Under the pieces are notes generated by a model. It searched no databases. It was not told the DNA's origin and saw only the letters and a list, made by a program, of their open reading frames with translations. DNA of 64,000 bases from Bdellovibrionales bacterium GWA2_49_15 (GTDB lineage: Bacteria > Bdellovibrionota > Bacteriovoracia > Bacteriovoracales > Bacteriovoracaceae): NCBI GenBank assembly GCA_001769855.1, contig MEPP01000001.1:164982-228981 (forward strand). The letters are read 5' to 3'. How positions within the stretch are numbered: position 1 is the stretch's first letter; each line of letters starts with the position of its first letter. This document shows positions 16,093-24,755 of this stretch, piece by piece. The translations under genes were made by a program, and so were the position numbers.

Positions 16093-17373
16093 TTACTGAG
16101 GGGAAATAGACTGTCCTAGTCGCACAATTTCCTGGATCGTAAGAGGTCGCCATTGCCCCGGTAATAAATCAGTCGGTTTAAAGAGACCGTAACCTACACG
16201 GAGCAAGCGCAAGGTAGGATGGCCAATGGCGGCCGTCATATGGCGAACCTGATGGTTTTTGCCTTCCTGTAAGATGATTTCCAGCCAGGTGGTGGGAATA
16301 TTTTTTCGCTCACGGACGGGGACACCGGAGGTATACATGTTCATGATTTTGCTATGCACTTCGTCCTCGGCCAAAAGTCGGGCCTCACATGCTCTGGTTT
16401 TTTTTCCCCGCAGTTCCGGTCCGGCCCTCAAGGTCTCAAGTTCAATCGAGGATGGTTGACCATCCACCAGCGCCCAATAAATTTTACTCTTATGACTTTC
16501 CGGACTCATGATCTGATGCCGCCAGAGACGATCACTGGTGAGAATGAGGAGCCCTTCACTTCGCTTGTCCAGCCGCCCCACTGGCCAAACATCCTCGGGC
16601 AATCCCATCGCGGCAAGAGTTTTTTCCTCTTTCTCGCCTGAGAACTGTGAGACGACATCGTAAGGTTTGTTCAGCAGTAAATACTTATTGTGAACTCCCT
16701 TTCGCAACAGCTCATAAAAATCCTGAGGAACAGGTGATTCAATTTTAATGGCCCCTTTTCCGAGGGGATCGGTAAATTCCAGCGCGGCAGCATGCAACCA
16801 ATGCCTGAATGTCGGCAGTCCCTGATCCTGACTAAAAGGGCCGTACAAGGCATCTCCCACGAGCGGATGGCCATGAGAGGCGGCCTGGGCACGAATCTGG
16901 TGCTTGCGGCCGGTATGGGGCGAGAAGCGAAGCAAACTCACTCCAGGGCCTTCCCCAATGGTTTCATAGTCGGTGATGGCCAGATCCCCCCCGGTGTTCA
17001 CGATTTCCATGCGAGACAACTTGCTCTGCACATTCTCCCGAACGTAATCCTGCCACGTCCCGGATTTTTCGGAGCACCCTTTTCCGTAGGCCAGCCCAAA
17101 GTAGGTCTTCCGAATCAGATGCTGCTTAAAAAGCTGATCGAGGCATTGTCGCGCCTCCCGCGTCTTGGCAAAGAGAAGAACTCCCGAGGTTTCCACATCC
17201 AGTCGATGGGACAAAGTGGCCGAGGCCAGCTCGGGGTAGTGCTCTCCCACCCAAGTAAAAAGAGAAGGGCGCTTGGGATCACGGGTTGGGTGTGAGCTTA
17301 GGCCGGCCGGCTTGTAGACTCCGAGATAATGCTCGTCTTGATAGAGAATTTGGGGGACATGGGATGTATTCAT
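16093..17373 (-). CDS. Tandem pseudouridine synthase: RluA-type plus RsuA-type domains
   Basis: 426 residues carrying two complete catalytic domains. Residues 8-225 are RluA-type, with SHRLDVETSGVLLF (catalytic D59), FSPHTGRKHQIRAQ and HPLVGDALYG. Residues 228-420 are RsuA/RluB/E/F-type, with LLLNKPYDVVSQF, VGRLDKRSEGLLILTSD (catalytic D269) and LQEGKNHQVRHMTAAIGHPTLRL split by short loops. Pseudouridine synthases isomerise uridine in rRNA or tRNA; the two families normally are separate proteins. No S4 domain is present. ATG at 17373 is chosen because GGAAG is five bases upstream; an ATG at 17388 is possible. Confidence 0.93.
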   Translation of the reverse strand: MNTSHVPQILYQDEHYLGVYKPAGLSSHPTRDPKRPSLFTWVGEHYPELASATLSHRLDVETSGVLLFAKTREARQCLDQLFKQHLIRKTYFGLAYGKGCSEKSGTWQDYVRENVQSKLSRMEIVNTGGDLAITDYETIGEGPGVSLLRFSPHTGRKHQIRAQAASHGHPLVGDALYGPFSQDQGLPTFRHWLHAAALEFTDPLGKGAIKIESPVPQDFYELLRKGVHNKYLLLNKPYDVVSQFSGEKEEKTLAAMGLPEDVWPVGRLDKRSEGLLILTSDRLWRHQIMSPESHKSKIYWALVDGQPSSIELETLRAGPELRGKKTRACEARLLAEDEVHSKIMNMYTSGVPVRERKNIPTTWLEIILQEGKNHQVRHMTAAIGHPTLRLLRVGYGLFKPTDLLPGQWRPLTIQEIVRLGQSISPQ

Positions 17374-17483
17374 TACAACTTCCAGCATACCTCATGCTTT
17401 CAACCGTGTAAAAAATTCAAGAAGATGGCGCGAATTCTGGGGGCCGCTAAACTGGCCCCAAATACTTTTAACTGGGGATTACT

Positions 17484-19844
17484 ATGTCCAAGACTTCCAA
17501 ACGCGTCCATACAATTTTAAAGGCCTGTGGTCTGGCCGGGCTCTTCGGTATCATCAGCACCTCGGCCTTCGCTGAACTTGGGAATGCCATCCTGATCGGA
17601 AAGGTTCCTGGTCGTTACTTAACCGGGAAGGCCATCAATAAATCCTATCTCTCAAAAGTGATCATTGAGAATGGAATTATCAAGGAAGTCACTCCCATAA
17701 CAAAAAGTGAGATCGCCGGAATTCAGAGTGGTGCGCAGGTGCCAGTGGTGGTGCTGGGACAGGCCGCCAAAGATAAGTTTGACGTTATCTACCCCGGTCT
17801 CTTCGACCTGCACAACCATACCAAGCAAAATATGCTGCCTCTTTGGGGTGAGGCCCACGGTCAATTTGCCAATCGGTTTGAATGGCGTGACTGGTCTCAT
17901 TATACAGAAGCTGTCAGCCAAAATATGAATCCCTGGATCAAGGACTATGGTACCGTGGTGGAATGTGCCGCCTTCCGATGGTCCGAGCTACAGGCCATGG
18001 TTCTCGGTACGACTTATCTTCAAGGCCCAAGCTCATGTGTGTCGAATTTTGCCATTCATCATGTTGAAGGCGGAGACGGCTTTCTGTATGACAAGAAAAA
18101 TGCCGCTGGCGAGCCGGTCATCGCAAAGCTCAACGTTCAGGCCCCCACCGACGTTGTCGACCCGGATTCCTTTACCTTTATCTGGGCCGAAGTGAAGCCC
18201 CTGGTTGATAAGGGTGACAGCTTCTCAAAAGCTCTGCAGAAAGTGTTATTTAATAAATGTCCAAGCTTAAAAGAGCCGATTGAAAAGGCCTATAAGACGC
18301 AGACCGAGGCGCTCACCGCCAAGCGCGATGCTGCCAAGGCACAGCTCGACAAGAAGCGAGATGCCAAAACTATGGCCGCCTTGGAAATTGCCGAGTACGA
18401 GTTAAAAAGAGAAGTGATGATGGATAAGGAAGTGCTGAAGATCATCACCGATAAGCCTTTGCTTGAAAAATCCTGCTCGGATGTTCACCCAAAATTTTTG
18501 CGTTACATGTCTTTCTTTCATCCCACCATTGCCGGGAAAATTTACTACATCAATCATCCTCATCATTCGTCCATTATTGGGCACCTGACAGAAGGACGGC
18601 GAATTGATCCGTACAACCAAGTTGAGTTTGATCTTCTTCGAATTATCGGTCTTGATCAAAAAAATGTGAACCTGATTCATGCTGTGGGCATTAATAATGC
18701 AGGCCTCAAACATATGGCCAAGCAGGGCATGGGAATCATCTGGTCACCATTCTCCAACTTCCTCCTTTACGGACAAACGGCCGATATCGCCGCCGCCCAT
18801 AAGGCAGGTGTCATGCTGGCGCTTGGCTCAGACTGGACTCCCACCGGCTCGAAGTCAGTACTGGAAGAACTAAAGATTGCCCGAAACTATTTAAAGCAAG
18901 AAGGGATGAACAAAATTTTTACCGACGAGTATCTCTATCGAATGGTGACTGAAAATCCGGCAAAGATGATTAATCAGCTGGAAGAGAAGGCCGGAGATGG
19001 GCACCACGGTGCGGGAAAAGTGGTGGCCGATGCCGTCGCCTCTATCATTGTGGTAAAAGAAAACAAGGCCGACCCCCATACCAATTTAGTTACCGCCACG
19101 GCCGGGGATATCAACCTGGTGGTGATCACCGGTTCACCACTATACGGCAATGTGAAATATCTGAAGTCTTTTAACCCTGAAATTCCTTTTGAGGTTCTAC
19201 CTCGTTATTTCAAAGGCCTCAATGAGTTAGTGCTTAAAGACAGCACAGGCGCGGTCACTGGCGTCAGTGATGTGTTGCCACTCCGTGCATCGGGCGAGGA
19301 ACCCGGTAAGATTCTAATTAAAATTGCCTCTTCAGATTTTTTGCGTGAGCTCGAAGGTTCTGACCAGTGTAAGTTCAGTGAACAGAAGGGGTTGGTCAAT
19401 CAAGATTCTTTGGCCAATAACTCGAACAGCAGTAAGCCTGCGGCCAAAGACAATCTTGTCGCCTTGAAAAAGGAAACTGGACTGAACCTTGACCGCGCTT
19501 CCGATATTCAAAAGTTGCTGGGGGCCTTACTCCTGACCCAAGGAAAGAACCTCAATGGTGAGGGGACCTTGGAACGCGCCATTTCCTACATGCCCTCACT
19601 CTTTTCATGCAACGATTCGGCCTACTCGGCACGTTTTGCAAAATTTATGTCAGATTCAAAAACCAAGGCGGATGAGTACAAGGCCAACAAAGAATTTCGT
19701 ATTCAATTTCGAAAAGATGCTCAGGACAAAATAGATGAGTACAATAAAACTCACGCCGCTTCGCCGCGGATGTCGAATCCTGAGAAGATGGCAAAAGATT
19801 ACGGTCTGGAATACGATAGTCATGAGGGTGTTTACGGTTACTAG
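17484..19844 (+). CDS. Large exported amidohydrolase-superfamily metal-dependent hydrolase
   Basis: 786 residues with a signal peptide (1-30, ending SAFA). The amidohydrolase signature is FDLHNHT (H110, H112). Later metal or catalytic candidates are HH in FAIHHVEG, HAVG (about 395) and the Asp in LALGSDWTP (about 450). The family hydrolyses amide, ester or C-N bonds in cyclic or peptide-like compounds. An unusual charged helical insertion lies at about 265-325 (repeated KRDAAKAQLDKKRDAK-type sequence), and the C-terminal 150 residues have no clear match. It is a stand-alone gene ending 17 bases before the MenE-MenH fusion. The substrate is unknown. Confidence 0.85.
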   Translation: MSKTSKRVHTILKACGLAGLFGIISTSAFAELGNAILIGKVPGRYLTGKAINKSYLSKVIIENGIIKEVTPITKSEIAGIQSGAQVPVVVLGQAAKDKFDVIYPGLFDLHNHTKQNMLPLWGEAHGQFANRFEWRDWSHYTEAVSQNMNPWIKDYGTVVECAAFRWSELQAMVLGTTYLQGPSSCVSNFAIHHVEGGDGFLYDKKNAAGEPVIAKLNVQAPTDVVDPDSFTFIWAEVKPLVDKGDSFSKALQKVLFNKCPSLKEPIEKAYKTQTEALTAKRDAAKAQLDKKRDAKTMAALEIAEYELKREVMMDKEVLKIITDKPLLEKSCSDVHPKFLRYMSFFHPTIAGKIYYINHPHHSSIIGHLTEGRRIDPYNQVEFDLLRIIGLDQKNVNLIHAVGINNAGLKHMAKQGMGIIWSPFSNFLLYGQTADIAAAHKAGVMLALGSDWTPTGSKSVLEELKIARNYLKQEGMNKIFTDEYLYRMVTENPAKMINQLEEKAGDGHHGAGKVVADAVASIIVVKENKADPHTNLVTATAGDINLVVITGSPLYGNVKYLKSFNPEIPFEVLPRYFKGLNELVLKDSTGAVTGVSDVLPLRASGEEPGKILIKIASSDFLRELEGSDQCKFSEQKGLVNQDSLANNSNSSKPAAKDNLVALKKETGLNLDRASDIQKLLGALLLTQGKNLNGEGTLERAISYMPSLFSCNDSAYSARFAKFMSDSKTKADEYKANKEFRIQFRKDAQDKIDEYNKTHAASPRMSNPEKMAKDYGLEYDSHEGVYGY

Positions 19845-19861
19845 CTGATAATGTTAAATGG

Positions 19862-21982
19862 ATGGACAATATGTTCGCTAACTTGTTGTCCATCCAAAAT
19901 ATCTTAAAGGCCAAGGCTAATCCTCTCGACGCTTTTTTGCATCTTGGCTTCCAATATCCTGATCGGGTTTTTTACCAAGGTCCCCATGGCACGGTGACTT
20001 ACCTCCAGCTCTCTCAGCTAACCCAAGCACAGCCAAAAACGGATACAGGGACTTTAATGCCCATTGCCTCGGCCCACCCTGCGCATTTTTTTGCCTCGTA
20101 TCTGAAGGCCCTGATGGATGGGAAATTGCCTCTCCTCTTCTCCCATAAATATGATGAAGTCTACAAAGCCAAGCTGTTGAGTGCGATCGCCGTGGTTGAC
20201 GATATGCCCGGGCACCACACCCCGATGACAGGCGTTTTCACCTCGGGCACCAGCGGAACGCCAAAGGCCGTGCTCCATGGACTCGAGGGATTGCTCTGGA
20301 ATGTACTGGGTGTGTTAACTCGATGGCAGGAGGAGCTAGACTGGCGGGATGATTTTATCCCCACCTTTGGTCTGGTCCTGCCCTGGCATCATTTTGGCGG
20401 ATTTATGGTTCTCCTGCGGGCCTTTCTTCTCAATGCCCAGGTGATCCATGTCGAACGGGCGGAAGAATTCGCCCTGCGGACTCATGTGGACGTGGCCTCC
20501 GTCGTACCCACGCAAATGAGTGACATCATTCAAGCACTCAACGGGCGCACTTCCCTCACCTCTCATTTTTTAGTAGGAGGCGCGGCCTCACAGCACCTCG
20601 CCCCCCCGCCCTCATTGGGACTTTCACTTTCCTTGAGTTATGGTCTGACCGAAACGGGCGGTACGGTGGCGGCGACTTCCTTCGGAGGAGACAGGCAGGC
20701 GCGCCCCTATCCCTATCGCCAGCTAGAATCCTTGCCTGATCATCAGTTCGCCATCTTTGGCCCGACAGTGGCCTTGGGATATTTTCAAGATAAAATCTGG
20801 CATGCCTTTGACCGGTCCCTTGTGCCGCCTGATAGCGGAACTTTCAACCCCAGTGACGGCTCCCTTACCATCTTGGGACGTCGTGACCAGGTGATCATCT
20901 GTGGCGGAGAAAATATTGATCTTGCCGAAGTTCTGGCAACACTTCCAGGGCCCATTCTTCTGGCGGCAGGGTGTACCGTCACCGCTCTGCCCGATGAGCG
21001 TCTGGGACAAATTCCTGTTTTATTTTTTACCGATTCAAAGTTTGAAAACCAAATCTCCCAGGCCTTACAAAAATTACCATCGTTCAAGAGACCGCGAAAA
21101 ATCATTCCTTTTCCACCGAATCATCGAATAAAGGGGATTAAGCCTTCGCAACAAGAGCTCGTCCAGTGGGTGACCGAGTACGAAAAATTCCGTTTTGAGC
21201 ATTGGGGAAATCCTACCGGTCCAAAAATTCTGGCCTTGCATGGATTTATGGGAAGTCCCCTGGATTTTCACCCCATCGCGACCCGCCTGTCGCAATTTCA
21301 CTGGATCGTACCCTATCTTCCGGGACACGGCACCCCGATCGGCCAGTTTCATCATTTTGAGCATGGGTGTGAGATGCTGGTTCAGTGGTATCAAGCCCTT
21401 TTCCCCAAAGTCTCATTTTCTCTGCTTGGCTACTCCATGGGAGGACGTATCGCTCTGGGGATGGTGGAACAGCTGCTGAAAAAAGATTTGCTCTCTAACT
21501 TAAACAATCTCATCTTACTCTCGACTGGTCCGGGAAATGATGATGAAGAAAAAAATCGCCAGAGATGTGAACAGGACGCCACTCTCAATTTAAATTTTAT
21601 CACTCAGCAGGAAAAAAGAAATTTCCTCCATACCTGGTATAGCGGCTCCATGTGGGGCAACCTTAACCGCGAGAGCGGCTACGACTCACTGGTTAATAAG
21701 CGTCTCGAAACGCCTCACCAGGAGTGGAGCATGAGCATGCGGATGTTCGGACAAGGAACCCATGCCAGCTTCAAACAAACTCTCCTAAAGTTGTCCCAGC
21801 AGCATTTGGGTCGCCGATGCTACTGCTTCGGAGGACTGGATTCAAAATACAAAAAATTTGCGTTGGACTATCAAAATCTGGGATTTGCCACGGAGGAATT
21901 TTCTAACCTGGGGCACGCTCTGCTGGAGGAGGCCCCTGAAACGCTGGCCGACTTCCTCCGCGCGCTCGAACTCAAACGCTAG
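19862..21982 (+). CDS. MenE-MenH fusion: o-succinylbenzoyl-CoA ligase-like plus SHCHC synthase-like
   Basis: 706 residues. Residues 20-440 are an acyl-adenylate-forming enzyme: P-loop TSGTSGTPKAV (127-137), YGLTETGG (about 259) and GRRDQVIICGGENID (about 338). The C-terminal Lys motif reads IKGIKP. Residues 455-700 are an alpha/beta hydrolase with LHGFMGS, nucleophile elbow GYSMGG (about 522) and GHALLEE (about 683), a MenH-like pattern. Together they correspond to two non-consecutive steps of menaquinone synthesis (OSB activation and SHCHC formation). No other men genes lie in this window. ATG at 19871 is an alternative start with GGATGG upstream. The stop codon lies in a CTAG shared with the convergent gene. 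Confidence 0.85.
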   Translation: MDNMFANLLSIQNILKAKANPLDAFLHLGFQYPDRVFYQGPHGTVTYLQLSQLTQAQPKTDTGTLMPIASAHPAHFFASYLKALMDGKLPLLFSHKYDEVYKAKLLSAIAVVDDMPGHHTPMTGVFTSGTSGTPKAVLHGLEGLLWNVLGVLTRWQEELDWRDDFIPTFGLVLPWHHFGGFMVLLRAFLLNAQVIHVERAEEFALRTHVDVASVVPTQMSDIIQALNGRTSLTSHFLVGGAASQHLAPPPSLGLSLSLSYGLTETGGTVAATSFGGDRQARPYPYRQLESLPDHQFAIFGPTVALGYFQDKIWHAFDRSLVPPDSGTFNPSDGSLTILGRRDQVIICGGENIDLAEVLATLPGPILLAAGCTVTALPDERLGQIPVLFFTDSKFENQISQALQKLPSFKRPRKIIPFPPNHRIKGIKPSQQELVQWVTEYEKFRFEHWGNPTGPKILALHGFMGSPLDFHPIATRLSQFHWIVPYLPGHGTPIGQFHHFEHGCEMLVQWYQALFPKVSFSLLGYSMGGRIALGMVEQLLKKDLLSNLNNLILLSTGPGNDDEEKNRQRCEQDATLNLNFITQQEKRNFLHTWYSGSMWGNLNRESGYDSLVNKRLETPHQEWSMSMRMFGQGTHASFKQTLLKLSQQHLGRRCYCFGGLDSKYKKFALDYQNLGFATEEFSNLGHALLEEAPETLADFLRALELKR

Positions 21983-22839
21983 TGAGCATTGTACTCATGG
22001 AGTCGCTTATTGAGCTGCTCTTGCTTCTCACGCCAGTTGTACTTTTTGGAGCTTTCACCGGATTCGTACTCAGGTTTCCCGGTTGAGCTGATATGACGGC
22101 CCGGCAAGTGGTCCTCGGTATAGTCGTCAAGAAAAACCGGCTCATCTGAACTTTTGTCATCATCATAGGATGCCAGATTGGTATACTCCTGATCATTGAG
22201 GGCCAACGTCCCGGAGTCAACCACGCTCTCCCCCCCTTGGGTAATGGAGATGAGCTTTTCTTTTTTGCCGACGCTATGGCCCTCGCCACTGACGGCATTT
22301 TTAACCCGTACACTTCCCTCGACCACCGCAAACTGAGTGACGTCGTTGCCTTTTTTGTTGCTGTTTAAGTTGCCCACAAAAATAGTCCCACGGACTCCAA
22401 GAGACGCGGTTTTGGTTTTGACCACAATATCGCCAGGCTTGGCCTTGTTGGGAATATGCGCGCGAATTTTACCCGAAATAAAACCGTAGACGCTCTGGCG
22501 GTCATCTTTGCTCTTAAAGGCAAACTTTTCAAAAACCATGCGCGAATGAGGGCCGATGGAAATAATGCTGTCGTCAATCATCTTCAACTTAACAAAGGCC
22601 CCCGTCCCGGTAATGATGGTGTCTCCCTCCTGGACAATTTGATTGGCGGCACCGATTTTTATTTCCTTCTTATTATCTGCGCGAACCTTGGTGACCTCGC
22701 CTTTGACTAAAATAATTTCTCCAACCAGATTGCTGATTAGCTGTGAAGATTCGGGGTCTGCCCCCTTAATCCCCTGAGCGCGTCCTTCGAATGCCAGGGT
22801 TAAAAGGAGAAGCGGGACAAAAAGTAATTGGGTCTTCAT
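21979..22839 (-). CDS. Exported FecR-domain protein
   Basis: 286 residues. A signal peptide (about 1-21) is followed by a FecR-type domain at about 60-175: GEVTKVRADN, DTIITGTGAFVKLKMIDDSIISIGPHS and SLGVRGTIF are typical. FecR domains in exported proteins are thought to bind carbohydrate or peptidoglycan or sense signals; the classic membrane FecR with a sigma factor is not the case here. The C-terminal 80 residues are charged and low-complexity. ATG at 22839 has GAGGTGAGAAAA upstream. It shares its stop sequence with the preceding convergent gene. Confidence 0.8.
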   Translation of the reverse strand: MKTQLLFVPLLLLTLAFEGRAQGIKGADPESSQLISNLVGEIILVKGEVTKVRADNKKEIKIGAANQIVQEGDTIITGTGAFVKLKMIDDSIISIGPHSRMVFEKFAFKSKDDRQSVYGFISGKIRAHIPNKAKPGDIVVKTKTASLGVRGTIFVGNLNSNKKGNDVTQFAVVEGSVRVKNAVSGEGHSVGKKEKLISITQGGESVVDSGTLALNDQEYTNLASYDDDKSSDEPVFLDDYTEDHLPGRHISSTGKPEYESGESSKKYNWREKQEQLNKRLHEYNAH

Positions 22840-22901
22840 TTTTCTCACCTCAAAAAAAGTCTCAAACTCAATTCGGAGTAAAGAAATGTGAAGCTAAAGA
22901 A

Positions 22902-23771
22902 TTATTGCTGACAGTTGCGCTTGAGCGCAATTTGCCGGGATTTCAGAAGAACCGAGCAAACTACTTTGCTCTCTTTTCCCTCAACCTTGATAAAATGCAC
23001 ATAGGCCTCATGGGTTTTGGGATAAGTCTCAAGTCGTACCCAATGGGGGCCGGGGCGATAGGTCCATAAGCTCTTGACACTAAATCCAGGAACGACTTCG
23101 CTGGTGACTGTTTTGATTGGAAAAAATTCAAAAACCGCCCCCGACACCACCAAGGGAATATCGGCCAAGCTATAAATCGCCGCGACATGATCATGCCCTA
23201 CAAAAAGACCATTAATTTGATTTCGATATTGCAGAAGGAGCGGGCGAAAGGTGTCATGAAAATGCTTTTTCTCTATCCATTGGTGACGCTCACTTAAGGT
23301 CGCAGGTGGATGGTGAAAAACGATGAAGGTAAAGGGCACCTCACTCCTGCCAGGCCTCGCCATCTCCTTTAAAAAGAAATCCCGCTGGGCCATGACATTT
23401 TCAGCATTGTCAGAGTTGAGCACAATAAAACGCACGTCTTCCACCGTTTGCGCATAGTATTCTGCGGGCATGCGAAAATATTCCCGCTCATGCAGGTACG
23501 AGAGGCGATGATTGCCGATGGCAACCACGGGGAAGCGCAGGTCTTTCGAAAACCAATCATCCCAGACATCACCGTAGGAAACATTCATGTCATAGAGGTT
23601 ATCTCCCACGAGTGCCACATCTTTCACTTGAGAATCTACGATGGATTGTAGGACCTGCGCGACGGATTCTGTTTTACGTCCAGCATCCCCGAAGATCGCG
23701 ATATTGAGGGCGCGGGATGGTGAGGCCATGATTAAGACCAAGAAGCACAACAACATACCGATTTTACTCAT
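22902..23771 (-). CDS. Exported calcineurin-like metallophosphoesterase
   Basis: 289 residues with a signal peptide (about 1-21). The phosphoesterase motifs occur in order: FGDAGR (first Asp), VGDNLYDM (about 57), GNHRLSY (about 87), FHHPPA (about 150) and GHDHVA (about 190). This is the dinuclear metal site of the purple acid phosphatase/calcineurin group. It should cleave phosphoesters in the periplasm. It is transcribed away from the kinase-fold exported protein at 23860, with an 88-base gap, which suggests a possible periplasmic phosphorylation pair. The substrate is unknown. Confidence 0.88.
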   Translation of the reverse strand: MSKIGMLLCFLVLIMASPSRALNIAIFGDAGRKTESVAQVLQSIVDSQVKDVALVGDNLYDMNVSYGDVWDDWFSKDLRFPVVAIGNHRLSYLHEREYFRMPAEYYAQTVEDVRFIVLNSDNAENVMAQRDFFLKEMARPGRSEVPFTFIVFHHPPATLSERHQWIEKKHFHDTFRPLLLQYRNQINGLFVGHDHVAAIYSLADIPLVVSGAVFEFFPIKTVTSEVVPGFSVKSLWTYRPGPHWVRLETYPKTHEAYVHFIKVEGKESKVVCSVLLKSRQIALKRNCQQ

Positions 23772-23859
23772 AATTGATCCCTGTTTTTATGCGTGACTAC
23801 GGCGTGGAATATTTACATAAGGGCACCATTTTTCCAAGAACTTTCGTATAGTGCCCACC

Positions 23860-24753
23860 ATGCGTACGATGCATCTTTTTATCCTTTTGACCTTAGGACT
23901 CCTGTCCTTTCAAACCCTCGCCTGGCGAAGCGATTGCGGCCCTGTTTTTCGAGACCCCCACCACCTCTTTCTCAGCGAGACCCGCTACCCCTCCCGTGGG
24001 GAGCGACTGGCCCATGAGTCCATTCATCGCGATCTGGTGGAAGGCCATGTGGTCGAAGGCAAGCCTTTTAGCGCCAACAATAATCGCAATGCGCTCTTTA
24101 AAATCAAAATTTTCAATCCCCGAACCGGCCAAGGGCGGGATGCCCTTTTTAAACCCCGCCCTTTCGGTGATGGCTTTGGTTGGAACCGCGTGCCCATGGA
24201 ATGGGTGGCCTACAAAATAAACTTACTGCTGGGCATGGATTATATTCCCCCCGTCTCTTATCGCTCCAAGGCGCAGGGAAACCCGGTCACCATCAATGGT
24301 GAAACCTTTGCAGAAGGCGCCGCCCTTTACATGGTCCCAGACGCCCATGAGCTGCATAAAGTTCCGGTGCGGGAGTGGGAGTCCGACCGCACTTTTACTC
24401 CTCTGGAAAAAGAATATTTTTTAAGTGATGTCCGAATTTTTGATTTTCTAATGCAAAATCCCGACCGCCATATCAATAACTTTCTACGCGGACGCCATTG
24501 GAAAGATGGCGTTTATCGACCAATCCTGATCGACCAGGCGGCCAGTCTGAAGGGTAATGCCACTATTGATGTTTTGCGCGGCAATGATGCCTTTAACTCA
24601 GGTGCCGTGAGCAAAATTCGGCCGCGTACCCTGGAGGCGCTGCGAGCGTTAAAGAGAAGACAGCTGGAAACTCTGCGCCCCCATCTCAGCGATAGTGAGA
24701 TTGACCAGATTCTGGCCCGGCGCGATCAGGTCTTGGCCTATTTTGGGCATTGA
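23860..24753 (+). CDS. Exported kinase-fold protein (FAM20/PI-kinase/HipA-like)
   Basis: 297 residues with a signal peptide (about 1-22). The body carries kinase-like elements in order: ALFKPRPFGDG with a possible ATP-binding Lys, MEWVAYKINLLLG with the helix-C Glu, the hinge-like ALYMVPD, the catalytic-loop-like FLMQNPDRHINNFL (about 200-213) and PILIDQAAS in the DFG position. This D-x-H-x-x-N plus downstream Asp pattern occurs in FAM20-type secreted kinases, PI3/4-kinases and HipA. An exported kinase in bacteria is unusual. ATG at 23860 is chosen; no SD sequence is evident and a -10-like TATAGT at 23847 suggests a very short leader. Confidence 0.65.
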   Translation: MRTMHLFILLTLGLLSFQTLAWRSDCGPVFRDPHHLFLSETRYPSRGERLAHESIHRDLVEGHVVEGKPFSANNNRNALFKIKIFNPRTGQGRDALFKPRPFGDGFGWNRVPMEWVAYKINLLLGMDYIPPVSYRSKAQGNPVTINGETFAEGAALYMVPDAHELHKVPVREWESDRTFTPLEKEYFLSDVRIFDFLMQNPDRHINNFLRGRHWKDGVYRPILIDQAASLKGNATIDVLRGNDAFNSGAVSKIRPRTLEALRALKRRQLETLRPHLSDSEIDQILARRDQVLAYFGH

Positions 24754-24755
24754 TT

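Noticed and set aside
16792..17295. A 167-codon frame antisense to the pseudouridine synthase fusion
   Set aside because: It lacks a ribosome site and conserved features, while both catalytic domains are on the minus strand.
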